A stretch of DNA of 64,000 bases from CAYRFQ01 sp964423615. GTDB lineage: Bacteria > Planctomycetota > Planctomycetia > Gemmatales > Gemmataceae. The DNA is taken from contig CAYRFQ010000006.1 in NCBI GenBank assembly GCA_964423615.1, positions 62,001 through 126,000 of the forward strand, read 5' to 3'. The notes under the pieces are model-generated. The model was not told the origin of the DNA. It saw only the letters and a list, made by a program, of their open reading frames with translations, and did no database searches. A program made the position numbers and the translations under genes. The stretch's first letter is position 1. Each line of letters begins with the position of its first letter. Below, piece after piece: positions 8,244 to 18,200 of the stretch.

Positions 8244-8763
8244 TCAATTTGAAAACAGAAGTTTTTCTTTTTCCGGATCGAGTTCGAATTTGGGCCATAG
8301 CCTATCAATCATTGCCATAGGGTCTTGGTTGATCCTTTCGATGAAGGCTTGACAGGCCCGCCAGAGTTCCCCGAGAGTCTTATGACAGTAGCCGTAAGTG
8401 ACCTCTTCTCGCATCCATTTCCAAAGCCCTTCGATCGGGTTGAGGTCGGGACTGTATCCCGCCAAAGGCTCCAACTGCATACCCAACGCCTTCGCTTGAG
8501 CCACAGCGATCTTGGCACTCGTCGGTCCTATCCAGTCCCCGACTCGCTTCAAGAAGGCCTTCGTGGTCGTACCATTACAAGGTCCTTCCTGCCAGATCAG
8601 ACATCGACCTTGTGTCAAGTCGTAGGCTCCGAACCAGTTCATCCGTTCCGACTTGAAACAGGGCGGCCAATCGTTCTCTTGTGCGTTTGTGGTCGGGTTG
8701 GAGGGACAAACGGAGAACGTCCGCAAGCGTTTGATTCCATTTTTGCAGGTCAGGCCTAACCAA
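8244..8763 (-). pseudogene. Degenerate IS630-family transposase
   Basis: The C-terminal part reads WFGAYDLTQGRCLIWQEG, then GYSPDLNPIEGLWKWMREE (the IS630 DDE region with the final Glu), then a normal tail. Between DWIGPTS and AKIAVAQAKALG the segment carrying the second catalytic Asp (usually a WDNAxxH-like motif) is missing, so there is an internal deletion. Upstream, the N-terminal part (LADVLRLSLQPDHKRTRERLAALF) lies in a different frame, indicating a further frameshift. No terminal inverted repeats or target duplication were recognised. It cannot encode an active transposase. Confidence 0.65.
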
Positions 8764-8849
8764 ACGAAACTCTTTCCATTACAGACGCTGATACGAAAAC
8801 AGACCCGAACACCAAAGCCATTGCAGGGAATAGCAGCTAATCGAAAACT

Positions 8850-9134
8850 TGAGGTTTCAAACTGAACGGGAGTTTAGTTATGTCCCGGCCTACCAGAACT
8901 GTGGCGATGCTCTCGTCGCTCTGAAGCGATACGAGGCTGCAGTTACTTTCTACAAGAAAGCAATAGTCATTAATCCCAAGAACGCTCGAGCGTGGTCCAA
9001 CTTGGGTTTTGTTTTCCTCGCTCAGAGCAGATGCGATGACGCCATTAAGGCCTTCACGACGGCAGTCCAGCTTGACCGAAAGAAAAAAAGGCGAAAGCCG
9101 CTCTCGACAAATTGTTGAAGCAAAAGGGCGGAAG
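8850..9134 (+). pseudogene. Tetratricopeptide-repeat protein fragment with frameshift
   Basis: A frame without an ATG encodes two clear TPR units (YQNCGDALVALKRYEAAV, then NPKNARAWSNLGFVFLAQSR). At 9079-9090 a run of adenines disrupts the frame: shifting by one base restores KKAKAALDKLLKQKGGR and a stop at the expected place. The piece therefore looks like the C-terminal end of a TPR protein that lost its N-terminus and has a homopolymer frameshift. It is followed by its own terminator hairpin. Confidence 0.55.
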
Positions 9135-9166
9135 ATAACACTCGTCCTATCCGACACCGCGAATGG

Positions 9167-9202
9167 AAAAACCCCGCCACGCCGAGCGTGACTGGGGTTT
9201 GT
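9167..9202 (+). terminator. Terminator hairpin after TPR remnant
   Basis: AAACCCC (9169-9175) pairs with GGGGTTT (9194-9200), and inside it CACGC pairs with GCGTG around a 3-base CGA loop. The left arm is preceded by adenines and the right arm ends in T residues, so it may work on both strands. It lies between the TPR remnant and the convergent DUF1573 gene. Confidence 0.6.
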
Positions 9203-9236
9203 GATTCCCAGGGAGGAGAGAAGCATGAGACGTCAA

Positions 9237-10238
9237 TTATTGAATTGCAGTACCCCGGATGTCTAGGCTTACATCGCCGATGCTCGTCTGGATTTCGAGT
9301 GTCTTGTTCAATTGACCAGCTCGGTTTGGGTTGCAGTGGATTGTGACGACATGGACCATTTTGCGAGCGGCAACAATGGGTGTGGTCGTCAAATCATTAG
9401 TCAACCCTTTAATCGACTTGATGGAGAACGGTCGATTTCCCCGAACCACAACGTGTTTGGTGACTTTCTCGCCGACTTTCGGAGTCCCAAACGCTATGTT
9501 GTTCGGCGTCACCGAGAGGGAAGCCATGATCGTCCCCTCGATGCTTACTGCGAGACGTGGCGAGGCTGGGTCGTTGGTGACCAAATACAATTTGTGACTA
9601 AACGGGCCTGGCTTGGCAGTTTTCCGCAAAGTCACCTTCATCTGGTATCCCACTTGGTTGTTCCGCAGGACGCGGCCGCCTTGTCGATAAAGCTGCTTTG
9701 GAACGATGTCGAACGGGGCGTATTTGCTTTTGATGACTTCGGTAATACGCCAGTCCATTGCCCCTGCATACTCGACATCGATCGATTTCGTCGGCGTCTG
9801 TCCCTGCTGGACGGTGCCGAAATCCACGCTACCCGGATTGAACACAACGTCAGGGCGGGCGTTAGCCGAGACTACAAGGGTTGCCGTGGAGACGTATTTC
9901 GGGCCAAAGGTCACCATGACCTGTATTGTCTTCGGTCCGGTGAATCTAGCTCCGTCCATTTTCACATCAACGTAACCTTCTTCGAGTGGTTGTAGGACCC
10001 GTTTGTTGGCCGTCGCCGACGCACAACCACATGAGACACGAAGCCCTGTGATTTGCAACGGTTTGGTGTAGATGTTCTTCATCTTGAACCGATGCATCAA
10101 CTGAGCCCCTTTGGGCACGGTCCCGAAGTCATGACTCTTGACGTTCTTGAATAATTTTTGTGCCCAAGGGGTTTGTTGGGCGGTAGCTGCAGTGCATGGG
10201 AGAAAGAACGCGAGCAGCGTAATGAATGCAATCCTCAT
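9237..10238 (-). CDS. Exported DUF1573-containing protein
   Basis: The ATG at 10238 is preceded by GGGGAAG and begins a signal peptide (MRIAFITLLAFFLPCTAATA); an upstream ATG at 10259 is less likely. The mature protein (about 310 residues) contains a DUF1573 unit: VKSHDFGTVPKGAQLMHRFKMKN, then LRVSCGCASA, followed by two more immunoglobulin-like beta segments starting VDFGTVQQGQ and IAFGTPKVGEKV. DUF1573 proteins are common in Planctomycetes and Bacteroidetes and are thought to be exported; their function is unknown. The conserved SCGC cysteines are present. A second member is at 36647. Confidence 0.85.
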   Translation of the reverse strand: MRIAFITLLAFFLPCTAATAQQTPWAQKLFKNVKSHDFGTVPKGAQLMHRFKMKNIYTKPLQITGLRVSCGCASATANKRVLQPLEEGYVDVKMDGARFTGPKTIQVMVTFGPKYVSTATLVVSANARPDVVFNPGSVDFGTVQQGQTPTKSIDVEYAGAMDWRITEVIKSKYAPFDIVPKQLYRQGGRVLRNNQVGYQMKVTLRKTAKPGPFSHKLYLVTNDPASPRLAVSIEGTIMASLSVTPNNIAFGTPKVGEKVTKHVVVRGNRPFSIKSIKGLTNDLTTTPIVAARKMVHVVTIHCNPNRAGQLNKTLEIQTSIGDVSLDIRGTAIQ

Positions 10239-10259
10239 ACTCAACTTCCCCTTCAGCAT

Positions 10260-10673
10260 CTTTGGAAACTTACCCGTTCGTGCCGATCCCCAAAGCGTCT
10301 GAATCGGTCCTTGTCGTTGAAATCTTGACGCCGAGATCGACGCCTGAGTTTCTGACGCATCCTTGTTTTGGGAAATCAGTCCTCTGCGCCAACCGACGAG
10401 GCACGCTCTGGTCGGGTACGTCTTGGCATTGCAAAGTTTAGACGGTGGACCATCCTCGAAATTTTCTGCCGGATTCTAACGACATTGTCCCAACGGATAA
10501 AGGTGGATTATGGAACTCCGGTTTCGACCTTTATTTGTTGTTCGGGGGCACATTCCAAACATGCCTAACGAAGCGATCACATAATCCGCGGAAATGACCA
10601 CCAATCAGGGAGTCTTTTTTGGAGTGGGTGGTGGGTGCGTCACTTGAGCAGCAGACACTCGGCTTTCGAACTA
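10260..10673. other. Intergenic region, no feature recognised
   Basis: About 410 bases between two minus-strand genes. It should contain the promoter of the DUF1573 gene, but no convincing boxes, hairpins, repeats or coding region were seen. Confidence 0.5.
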
Positions 10674-11294
10674 TCAAACGGTATCGTTACTCCAAACCGC
10701 AACCAGAGTTGCCTCTGCTTGTTCTTGCAGAGCTTGGTTGGAGCTTTCTTTCAGCCGTTCCACAGCCTCCCGGACACGTATTACATCGGCAGCGTCGGGC
10801 TGGAATCTTTTGCTTGATTTGACTTTTTGATGCCATTGGAGAAATGCTTTCAAACCGTTCAAGACGGTTCGTCTTGCCGCGCCCACGTCAGCCACAGACC
10901 CACCCTCTTTCGTCTCGATGCGAAAGTTCACCATTTGTTTCTTCTCGCTGAGAATCTCGCACAGGATCGCTAGAGTGTGACTCTGGTTCTTCGTACTACC
11001 CCGTCGGAGTAGGGCGATGACAGCGTTGTAGCGAATCTGGAAACCCGGCAAGCTCGGCAAATTATCGTCGTTTTGGACGGCGTAGAGAGCAGCCCAGGGA
11101 ACGTTGGCTGGGAAAGGACCTTGCGGAACGACCAGAACCGAAACCGTCGGGTGGGCAGGAATAGGCTCCTCTTCCTTCGGCCCAGTACCCTGAAAAACTG
11201 GTAAGGCGAACCAGAGGGCGACGACAGCAATGATCGCTACACCCACAAACAGTAAAATGCCACGTGTGACTAAGCCTGTTTCGTCTTTGGCCAT
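10674..11294 (-). CDS. Hypothetical membrane-anchored protein
   Basis: A 206-residue protein with one N-terminal transmembrane helix (ILLFVGVAIIAVVALWFALPVF, about 13-34) and a large extracytoplasmic part. The soluble part has short helices (YNAVIALLRRGS, LAILCEILSEKK, RRTVLNGLKAFLQWHQ, REAVERLKESSNQALQEQ) and resembles a HEAT-like count of outcomes rather than an enzyme; no catalytic motif is visible. It starts at ATG 11294 with a weak AGAGAC site. It is transcribed in the same direction as the alanine dehydrogenase upstream, with a 190-base gap. The function is not recognised. Confidence 0.7.
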   Translation of the reverse strand: MAKDETGLVTRGILLFVGVAIIAVVALWFALPVFQGTGPKEEEPIPAHPTVSVLVVPQGPFPANVPWAALYAVQNDDNLPSLPGFQIRYNAVIALLRRGSTKNQSHTLAILCEILSEKKQMVNFRIETKEGGSVADVGAARRTVLNGLKAFLQWHQKVKSSKRFQPDAADVIRVREAVERLKESSNQALQEQAEATLVAVWSNDTV

Positions 11295-11487
11295 GGATTG
11301 TCTCTGCGATGAATTTATGCTGGTGTCGCGGTTATCTCTTTCACCAAATTATAAAGAAATTGGTCAATGGATTAGACCGACGCTACTGCAGAAATCGTGT
11401 CCCATGCTACTGAAAAGAGTTGACGTTTCCGGTCTTTGTTTGACCGCTTGAGCGCCTCGGATGAAATCTGTTTCGTCCATGTTGTTC

Positions 11488-12609
11488 TTATGCCACGGCC
11501 GTCCAGGGAAGAGAAAACGTTTCAGCGACGGCTCGATTGGTGAGCTTCCCTTGGTGGATGTTCACGCCCTCGGCGAGTCCGGGGTCAGCCGCGATAGCCT
11601 TGCCGAATCCGTGCTTTGCGATTTGTAACACGTAGGGCAAAGTGACGTTCGTCAGTGCGTACGTACTCGTCCGGGCGACGCCCCCGGGCAAGTTGGTGAC
11701 GCAACAGTGAAGCACATCGTCGACCATGTAAGTCGGGTTGGTATGCGTCGTCGGTCGCGACGTTTCGACACAGCCACCCTGGTCGATCGAGACGTCGATA
11801 ATGACCGAGCGGGTTCCCATCAACTGGAGATCCTCGCGACGAACGAGATGCGGGGCTTTCGCTCCAGGAATCAGGACGGCACCTATGACCAGGTCGGCTT
11901 CGCGAAGGCTGTCTAGAATATTATGACGGTTGCTGAACAACGTGCTGACATTTTGAGGCATGATGTCGTCGAGATACCGCAACCGATCCAGGTTGATGTC
12001 CATGATCGTCACGTTGGCCCCAAGTCCGGCGGCGACGCTGGCCGCGTTCGACCCGACGATGCCACCCCCAAGGATCACCACTTTGGCCGGAAGTACACCA
12101 GGGACACCCCCAAGCAAAATCCCTTTGCCGCCGAAAGGTCGCTCCAAGTATTTCGCCCCTTCCTGAATGCTCATACGACCAGCCACCTCGGACATCGGCG
12201 TGAGTAACGGCAAACCACCCCGGTGATCCTTGATCGTTTCGTAGGCGATGGCGGTCGCTCCCGAGTCCATAACGGCGTGTGTCAACTTTTCATCTGCAGC
12301 GAAGTGGAAGTAGGTGAAGATCAGCTGACCGGACCTCATTTGCTTCCACTCCTCTGGAAGCGGTTCCTTGACCTTAACGATGAAATCAGCCTTCTTCCAG
12401 ATATCCGCGGCGTTGTCGATGATCTCGGCACCATGCGTCTGATATTTATCGTTCTCGACCCCACTCCCTTCCCCAGCGTCCTTCTCAATCATGACTTGGT
12501 GGCCCAAACGTGTGAGTTCTTCGACGCCGACTGGTAGCATTCCGACCCGGTTTTCGTCGGTCTTTAGTTCTTTCACCACTCCGATGATGTATTTCTGATC
12601 TGCAGCCAT
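11488..12609 (-). CDS. ald: Alanine dehydrogenase
   Basis: NAD-dependent conversion of L-alanine to pyruvate and ammonia (reversible), in the cytoplasm. The N-terminus IGVVKELKTDENRVGMLP is diagnostic, and the active-site region FTYFHFAADEKL holds the catalytic His. A Rossmann nucleotide site is at GGGIVGSNAASVAAGLGANV (near residue 175), ending in Asp for NAD preference. The chosen start (MAADQKYIIG) gives 373 residues, the usual length; the in-frame ATG at 12648 would add 13 non-conserved residues. AGGATT precedes the start. It stands alone. Confidence 0.96.
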   Translation of the reverse strand: MAADQKYIIGVVKELKTDENRVGMLPVGVEELTRLGHQVMIEKDAGEGSGVENDKYQTHGAEIIDNAADIWKKADFIVKVKEPLPEEWKQMRSGQLIFTYFHFAADEKLTHAVMDSGATAIAYETIKDHRGGLPLLTPMSEVAGRMSIQEGAKYLERPFGGKGILLGGVPGVLPAKVVILGGGIVGSNAASVAAGLGANVTIMDINLDRLRYLDDIMPQNVSTLFSNRHNILDSLREADLVIGAVLIPGAKAPHLVRREDLQLMGTRSVIIDVSIDQGGCVETSRPTTHTNPTYMVDDVLHCCVTNLPGGVARTSTYALTNVTLPYVLQIAKHGFGKAIAADPGLAEGVNIHQGKLTNRAVAETFSLPWTAVA

Positions 12610-12834
12610 GTGTATCGATAATCCTGAAATATTGTAGCAAAACATCAAATTTCATTATGGAGCCGATTGCCGACGTGGGCAACGTAGAAATCTAGATGAC
12701 CTGGACCTCTGGTTGTTCTGTTCGCAAGGCCACACGGTTTGCGTGGACAAACGTCTGTTCTCTGAGTTTTCTATGGCTATTGTTGTCTATGTCCTCATGG
12801 ATGTGTTACCGAGTGGCTTTGCGGAGTCTGCCAA

Positions 12835-14235
12835 ATGTTGATCAGTACTAGCCGAGTTATGCTTTGTGTCGTTGTCGGTGTTGGCTTGTGGGCCAGGGAA
12901 CCGTCCGTCGCCTCACAACCAGATTCGGTTTCCATCGTTGTCCCTCAAGCCCCCGTTTTAGTGGACCAACGAGTTCGGATTCGCCTTCGGGGATTGAAGC
13001 CAAAACAAGAAGTTACTCTCCATTTCCAGGAATCACTCAATGGCGGAGAATGGACTTCCCAAGCCAAGTTCCGGGCAAACGCCAAAGGCATCATCGACAT
13101 CGCTACAGTTCCTGCCCTCTCGGGCACTTACAAGGGTGTCGACGCCATGGGTTTGTTCTGGTCCGCCACGAAAGCCAAGGGCCAAAGGTCACCATATTGG
13201 ATTCCGTGGGCCAAACCCAAAGCCACATGGCCGGTGGTGTTCACCGCTCGAGTGGACGGCAAACAAGTTGCCTCGGCGACGTTGTTGCGCCGGTGGGTGG
13301 CTCCGAACGTGAACGTCTCTTGGGTCAAAGAACGCGGTCTTTACGGTCGATTCTTCGAACCCAAGGCAGCGAAAAAGCGACCGGCTGTTCTCATCTTCGG
13401 AGGTTCCGGTGGTGGACTCACGATGCAAACAAGGGCGTCCCTGTTTGCAGCCCACGGTTATCCGACCCTCGCCGTCGCGTATTTCAAAGCCAAAGGTTTG
13501 CCAAAGCAATTGTCCGAAATCCCTCTGGAATATTTCGAAAAGGCCTTCCGATTCCTCGATGCTCAGCCGTCGGTAGACGGCGAACGCCTCATCGTTTGCG
13601 GAGCCTCCCGCGGGGGCGAGTTGGCTCTGCTATTGGGTTCCACATATGCCAAACGAATTCGCGGCGTCGTCGCCTACGTGCCCAGTTCCGTCCTCTGGCG
13701 TGGGTATCCTGACTCCACGAAATCGGCATGGACCCTGCGTGGTAAACCGCTCCCGTCCATGCGTTCCGAAAACCTCAAAAACAAAGATCGCTACCAGAAG
13801 AATATGGCCAAGTACAGCAAGGACAAAACGATTTCGACAACCCCCTGGTGGCACGCCATGCTTGCTGAAAAAGAACTCGTTCGACACGCTGCCATCCCTG
13901 TCGAACGTACACAAGGAGTGGTCCTCCTGATTTCGGGAAAGAAAGACGCCACTTGGCCTTCGACTCGTATGTCCGAGATGGTCATGAAGCGATTGAAGTC
14001 CAACAAGTTCGAATACCAAGCGATGCACCTGGCTTACGACCAAACTGGCCACATGATCTCCCCTCCCTATCGCCCGACCAGACAGTACACCCGCAGCTGG
14101 CGAGGGAAGACGATTGGTACTTCCAAGGGACACGCACGAGCCTTCGAGGATTCGTGGCGAAAAACGTTGCAACTGCTGGAGAAGCATGTTCCCTGGGAAG
14201 AAACACCGCAATCCAAAAATCCTCCTCAACACTGA
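12835..14235 (+). CDS. Exported acyl-CoA thioester hydrolase / BAAT-like alpha/beta hydrolase
   Basis: A 466-residue protein with a signal peptide (to about residue 28). The N-terminal beta-sandwich (PVLVDQRVRIRLRGLKP, residues 40-160) matches the acyl-CoA thioester hydrolase/BAAT N-domain. The C-terminal alpha/beta hydrolase domain has VLIFGGSGGGL (oxyanion region), nucleophile Ser258 in CGASRGGEL, Asp371 (GKKDATWP) and His406 (QTGHMI). Animal BAAT uses Cys as the nucleophile; Ser indicates hydrolysis. An exported form is unlikely to see acyl-CoA, so the true substrate is probably another ester. A GGAG site lies 9 bases before the ATG. Confidence 0.85.
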   Translation: MLISTSRVMLCVVVGVGLWAREPSVASQPDSVSIVVPQAPVLVDQRVRIRLRGLKPKQEVTLHFQESLNGGEWTSQAKFRANAKGIIDIATVPALSGTYKGVDAMGLFWSATKAKGQRSPYWIPWAKPKATWPVVFTARVDGKQVASATLLRRWVAPNVNVSWVKERGLYGRFFEPKAAKKRPAVLIFGGSGGGLTMQTRASLFAAHGYPTLAVAYFKAKGLPKQLSEIPLEYFEKAFRFLDAQPSVDGERLIVCGASRGGELALLLGSTYAKRIRGVVAYVPSSVLWRGYPDSTKSAWTLRGKPLPSMRSENLKNKDRYQKNMAKYSKDKTISTTPWWHAMLAEKELVRHAAIPVERTQGVVLLISGKKDATWPSTRMSEMVMKRLKSNKFEYQAMHLAYDQTGHMISPPYRPTRQYTRSWRGKTIGTSKGHARAFEDSWRKTLQLLEKHVPWEETPQSKNPPQH

Positions 14236-14605
14236 AAGACAGTTCCGGAAAAGCGGATATTGAGCGACGAATCCGGCCAGACGTCGCGGCCTATCGAAAA
14301 CTCCCGGTTGGAAGGAACCGGACTTTCTTGAGACAACATCCATCCAGTTCTGCAACCCTCCTCGCCAGGACACGACGGCAAATAGCGTGTCGTCAATGGA
14401 GGCATTGATTTTGGTGCCATGGTTGTCTTCGTGTTCTTGAGCCGAAGGCTTCGCCGTCTGTCTATCCCAGGCCATTATGCCGTTCATTTCTGCACAGAGG
14501 TTGGTCACCGTCCACGATGGACGCGAACGGAATAACTGTCCGATTTTTCTTGGAAAAATTTGCAAAATCTGGCCACCCTCGATCTCTCCCACGCCAACAC
14601 CCCAG

Positions 14606-14888
14606 CACTTCCGCCCAAAAACCTGTCGAAAAATGACAGAAACCTGCGCTAAAACTGCACCAAACCTGCGCTAAACTTGTAGTAAACTTGTAGTAAACTT
14701 GCGCCTTTTTGACGCCTCTCAATTTCCACATATACATATACATCAATGACTTATGGAAAACGACCCTCGAAAAAACGCCATTTTGGCGCGTTTTCGAGTT
14801 TTTGGACCACCTTTGGGCGCAGGTGCTCATAATACAATAGGATTGAGCAACGTATCATTTTCACAAAAATCGTCGAAATTCCAAAATT
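14606..14888 (+). repeat. Dispersed ~280 bp repeat, copy A
   Basis: This segment matches 48502-48772 on the opposite strand. Shared blocks include a degenerate 11-base tandem (here six units at 14640-14705, AAACYTGnnnT), the block CTTATGGAAAACGACC, a hairpin at about 14768-14797 (CGAAAA..CGCCA / TGGCG..TTTTCG), and the block TCATTTTCACAAAAATCGTC near the end. It has no open frame. It may be a mobile non-coding element. Confidence 0.7.
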
Positions 14889-15160
14889 TCTCTCGTCGAA
14901 CGCAAAATCGATTTCTGTTCCGGCCCTCCTGGATTCTGTTTCCCTGGCTCTACCATGGAACGCTTCCCCCACAACTCCGCCTCACTCGACACAACCAACA
15001 CCGACATATTTCACGTTCCCAACCAAGGGTACGTTCGCAATTGCGTCAGGGCGGCGGTTACCAACACTGGCCGACCAAAGGCGATCCAACTGGAAGTAAG
15101 AAAAGAGAAGGCAAGGCAGGAGGCAGAGAGCAGAAACACTTCGAGAGGGTCAGGCAGAAG
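14889..15160. other. Intergenic, repeat-rich, no gene
   Basis: Together with the parts from 14236 to 14605 this forms the non-coding space between the BAAT-like gene and the secretin gene (about 1 kb). Apart from the dispersed repeat and the tandem repeat listed separately, 15090-15160 is strongly purine-rich (GAAGGCAAGGCAGG, GGCAGAGAGCAG), like tracts inside the secretin gene. Confidence 0.5.
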
Positions 15161-15244
15161 GGAGCCGACAGAAAGGAGCCGACAGAAAGGAGCCGACAGA
15201 AAGAAGTTGACAGAAAGAAGTTGACAGAAAGAAGTTGACAGAAG
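15161..15244 (+). repeat. 14-bp tandem repeat, six copies
   Basis: Three units GGAGCCGACAGAAA (15161-15202) are followed by three units GAAGTTGACAGAAA (15203-15244, last base varying). The change from one unit type to the other in a block suggests two rounds of slippage expansion. It is non-coding and lies about 55 bases beyond the end of the secretin gene. Confidence 0.9.
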
Positions 15245-15297
15245 AGGCAGAGGGAGAAAAAAGTCCCCCTTCTGCCATCATCGTTCCACATTCGAGC

Positions 15298-18200
15298 TTA
15301 CAGTCGTGGAATCGTCTCGACTTCTTCGAGGAAGATTTGTTCCTCCTCCTCATTGATGATGATCCTTGGCGTCACCATCATCAGCAAGCTACTGGCCGCA
15401 CGTCCGTACCCCACGTTTTTGAACAGTCGGCTGATGTACGGAATCTTACTCAACACTGGAGGCCCGTATTCGGTCCGTTCTTCCAGGAGTGCTTTCAACC
15501 CTCCCAAAAGAACCGTACCGCCGTCAGGGACCGTAACGGTCGTCTGGACGAAGATCGACGACAGTTGCGGCAGTTGTATGGGAACCGTCAAAAACTGTTG
15601 GTCCAACGCCGGATTGAATCCAGGAAAACTCCCGTCAATGAACACCTGCGGAACAGGAATCTGGATCGGGACGATCGGAATGTTCGCCGAAATCAAGTTC
15701 TGCATCTGCAGTTGTAACGAGAGTCGGACGAACCGTCGGTCGGCCGAGACCACCGGCGCGACGTTGATCGTCGTACCAATCGGGATCACGTTGGGCACCG
15801 GAACCACAAACTGCGGACCGAAGTTAATCCCATTCCCGAAGGCGTTGACCGAAGGCTGCACCCCACTCAGGAACGCCACCTGATCCTGGGCGGCAATGAC
15901 CGCCGTTTGACCGTTGAAGACCGTCACCCGTGGTGCCTGAGTGTTGTTCGCCCGGCGGTTACCCTGAGCCGCTTCCAGGAACATGAATACCTGAATGTCA
16001 CTCAGGAACGCCAACCCCACCGACAAACCACCGTTGGCTCCCAGCGCCCCCGGGAATCCACCAAGCGTCGGTATCGTATAGTTGAAGCTCGTACTCTCGA
16101 TCGGGATGTTCAAGTCCGGCGTAAATGTCCCCGCGGGCGTCAATCCCGAGGTGAACCCATCCGGCAAGAACCGGTTGATGACCCCACCCGGCTGAAACCC
16201 TCCAGTGAGCAACTGCGGTTCGAATCGACCTTGGTTGGTCGTGAAGTTCAAGTCAAAGTCGAGACCCATGTACTCGAAGAACGACTCGGACACGGCGATC
16301 AACCGGACCTCGATGGCGACCTCCAAGTCTTGCAACTTCCTCAGAGCCCGCAGCAAGTCGGCCACCTGCTCCTGGACGTCTTGCGTCTGGGTTACGACAA
16401 GACCCATGCCCAGAGGGAAGTATTGGATTCGCCCTTGTCCACCAACCTGAGACCAGGTATCCGGGTCGACGGTCGTCGTGATCAGATTAATGAGGTCACG
16501 TTCGATCGTCCGTTTCAAGAACGAATCCGGAGGGCTCTGGGCGTAGGCTGGGCCTATTCGTCCCGATCCATCAGGCCCTCCTCCCGAAGAGAATCCCGAC
16601 CCGTCCGAGTAAGATCCCACTTCCGCCGCTGGCAAAATCGGACTACCCGGTGGGTAGAACGGAGTCGCCGGAGTCATCACACCCTGGTTCCGGTTGGCCT
16701 GCTCTTCCAGCAGCGTCGTCAGATCCTTCATCCGACGACCATTGCTGTCCTGCACGGCTACCACAAGGTCGGCCACCGGATAAGTCACTGTCACGACCTT
16801 CCCAGCAGCGTCCTCCTGCGTCGTGATGTGCAACACCTCGTGCTTGATGACATACGTCAAGCGAGCCTTCTCGAGCAACAAGTTCAGTGCCGACTTCATC
16901 GAGATGTTCACCACCCGCAACGACACGGGGTGACTGAGGTTGATCCCAGCCTCCTCGATAGCCCGTGTGTTCTCCACGATGTTGACACCGCTGAACTCTT
17001 GCAGACTTTCCAGGGCGCTCTTCAGCGGCACATCTTGGAAGTTCAAAGCCGGCAGAGGCAACAACAGCTTCTGCTCGATCTCGTGCTCCTTGGCACTCTT
17101 GAGCATCGACGGAATGCCTTCGCCCGGCTTGCGTTTCCTGGCTCGCGCCAGTCGATCGGGATCGATGGCAATGGGCTGCTGGACGTCACCAACATATGGT
17201 CCCGTTCGAACGTTCCACGCCTTGAGATTAAACGCTTCCTTCTCCCTCTCGATGTCGTCGAAGTCCCGTTTGTTCCGAGCCAAGTTCGCCATCCGGATGG
17301 CCATATTGGCCGACAAGTTATCCGGGTCGATCGACTTCGCCTTCCAGGCCAGGACGGCGGCTTCTTCGAAACGACCGCGGTTGTACAACTCGTTCGCTTC
17401 CTTGATGAGCTTGCGAATCTCCTTGTCATTCGCGAGCTGACGTTTCAGCTTATCCTGCTCGCGGTCGAAGGCCGTGTTGCCACGGACACGTTCCCGCTCG
17501 GCGCGGCGAGCTTGCTCCCAAAGGGCACGTTGATGGATCGTGCGATACTGATTGACACGAGTAGCCACCGACGATCGCAACAGACGCTCTTGCTGCGACC
17601 CGAGCCCGGCCTTCGCGAGTTTGTCGTCAAACTCCTGCAGGAGCGTGATGGCCCGTTCTCTTTCTCCCGCCGAGAAGAGCTTGAAGGCGAGTCGCTGCGT
17701 TTCTTCGCTCTCCTGACGAAACTTGTCCGTGCGAACTTGTTCCAAGATCTGTTGACGCTTGAGCAGAGAATCTTCCGAATTGCCTTTACCCACGCTGGCT
17801 CTCCCGGGAGGGCCTTGATCGCCGTTCGGTCCAAGAGGCAGTTCTCCTGGCGACCCCTGAGCAATCTTCGTCGGTCCGACGCCTGGGTTCGGAACGTCCG
17901 GTCCATCCCCCACGGCCGGAGTCGAAGACAACAGTTCGCGAAGCGTCCTCGCTCTGGTCGGAGTCAACAGTTTCATATCGATCGAGTTGGCGATCGCCCA
18001 GAATCCCTGATAATCTTCCTGTTGGGCAGCGAAGATCGCCGCCTCGGCCCTGCGATTCGCCGTCGCCACGAACTGCTTCGCCTCCTCGTTGTCGCATTCG
18101 CGAAGCAGAGCCGCAGCCTGCGCATTGACGCCGTACTTGTCGCCCTTCTCATCGTAGGCCATGATCGCGAGTTTACGAGCTTGATCAACTCGACCGGCTT

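Noticed and set aside
14640..14705. CRISPR-like array
   Set aside because: 11-bp units without spacers; no cas genes in the window.
15161..15244. CRISPR array
   Set aside because: The repeats are 14 bp, directly tandem and without spacers.
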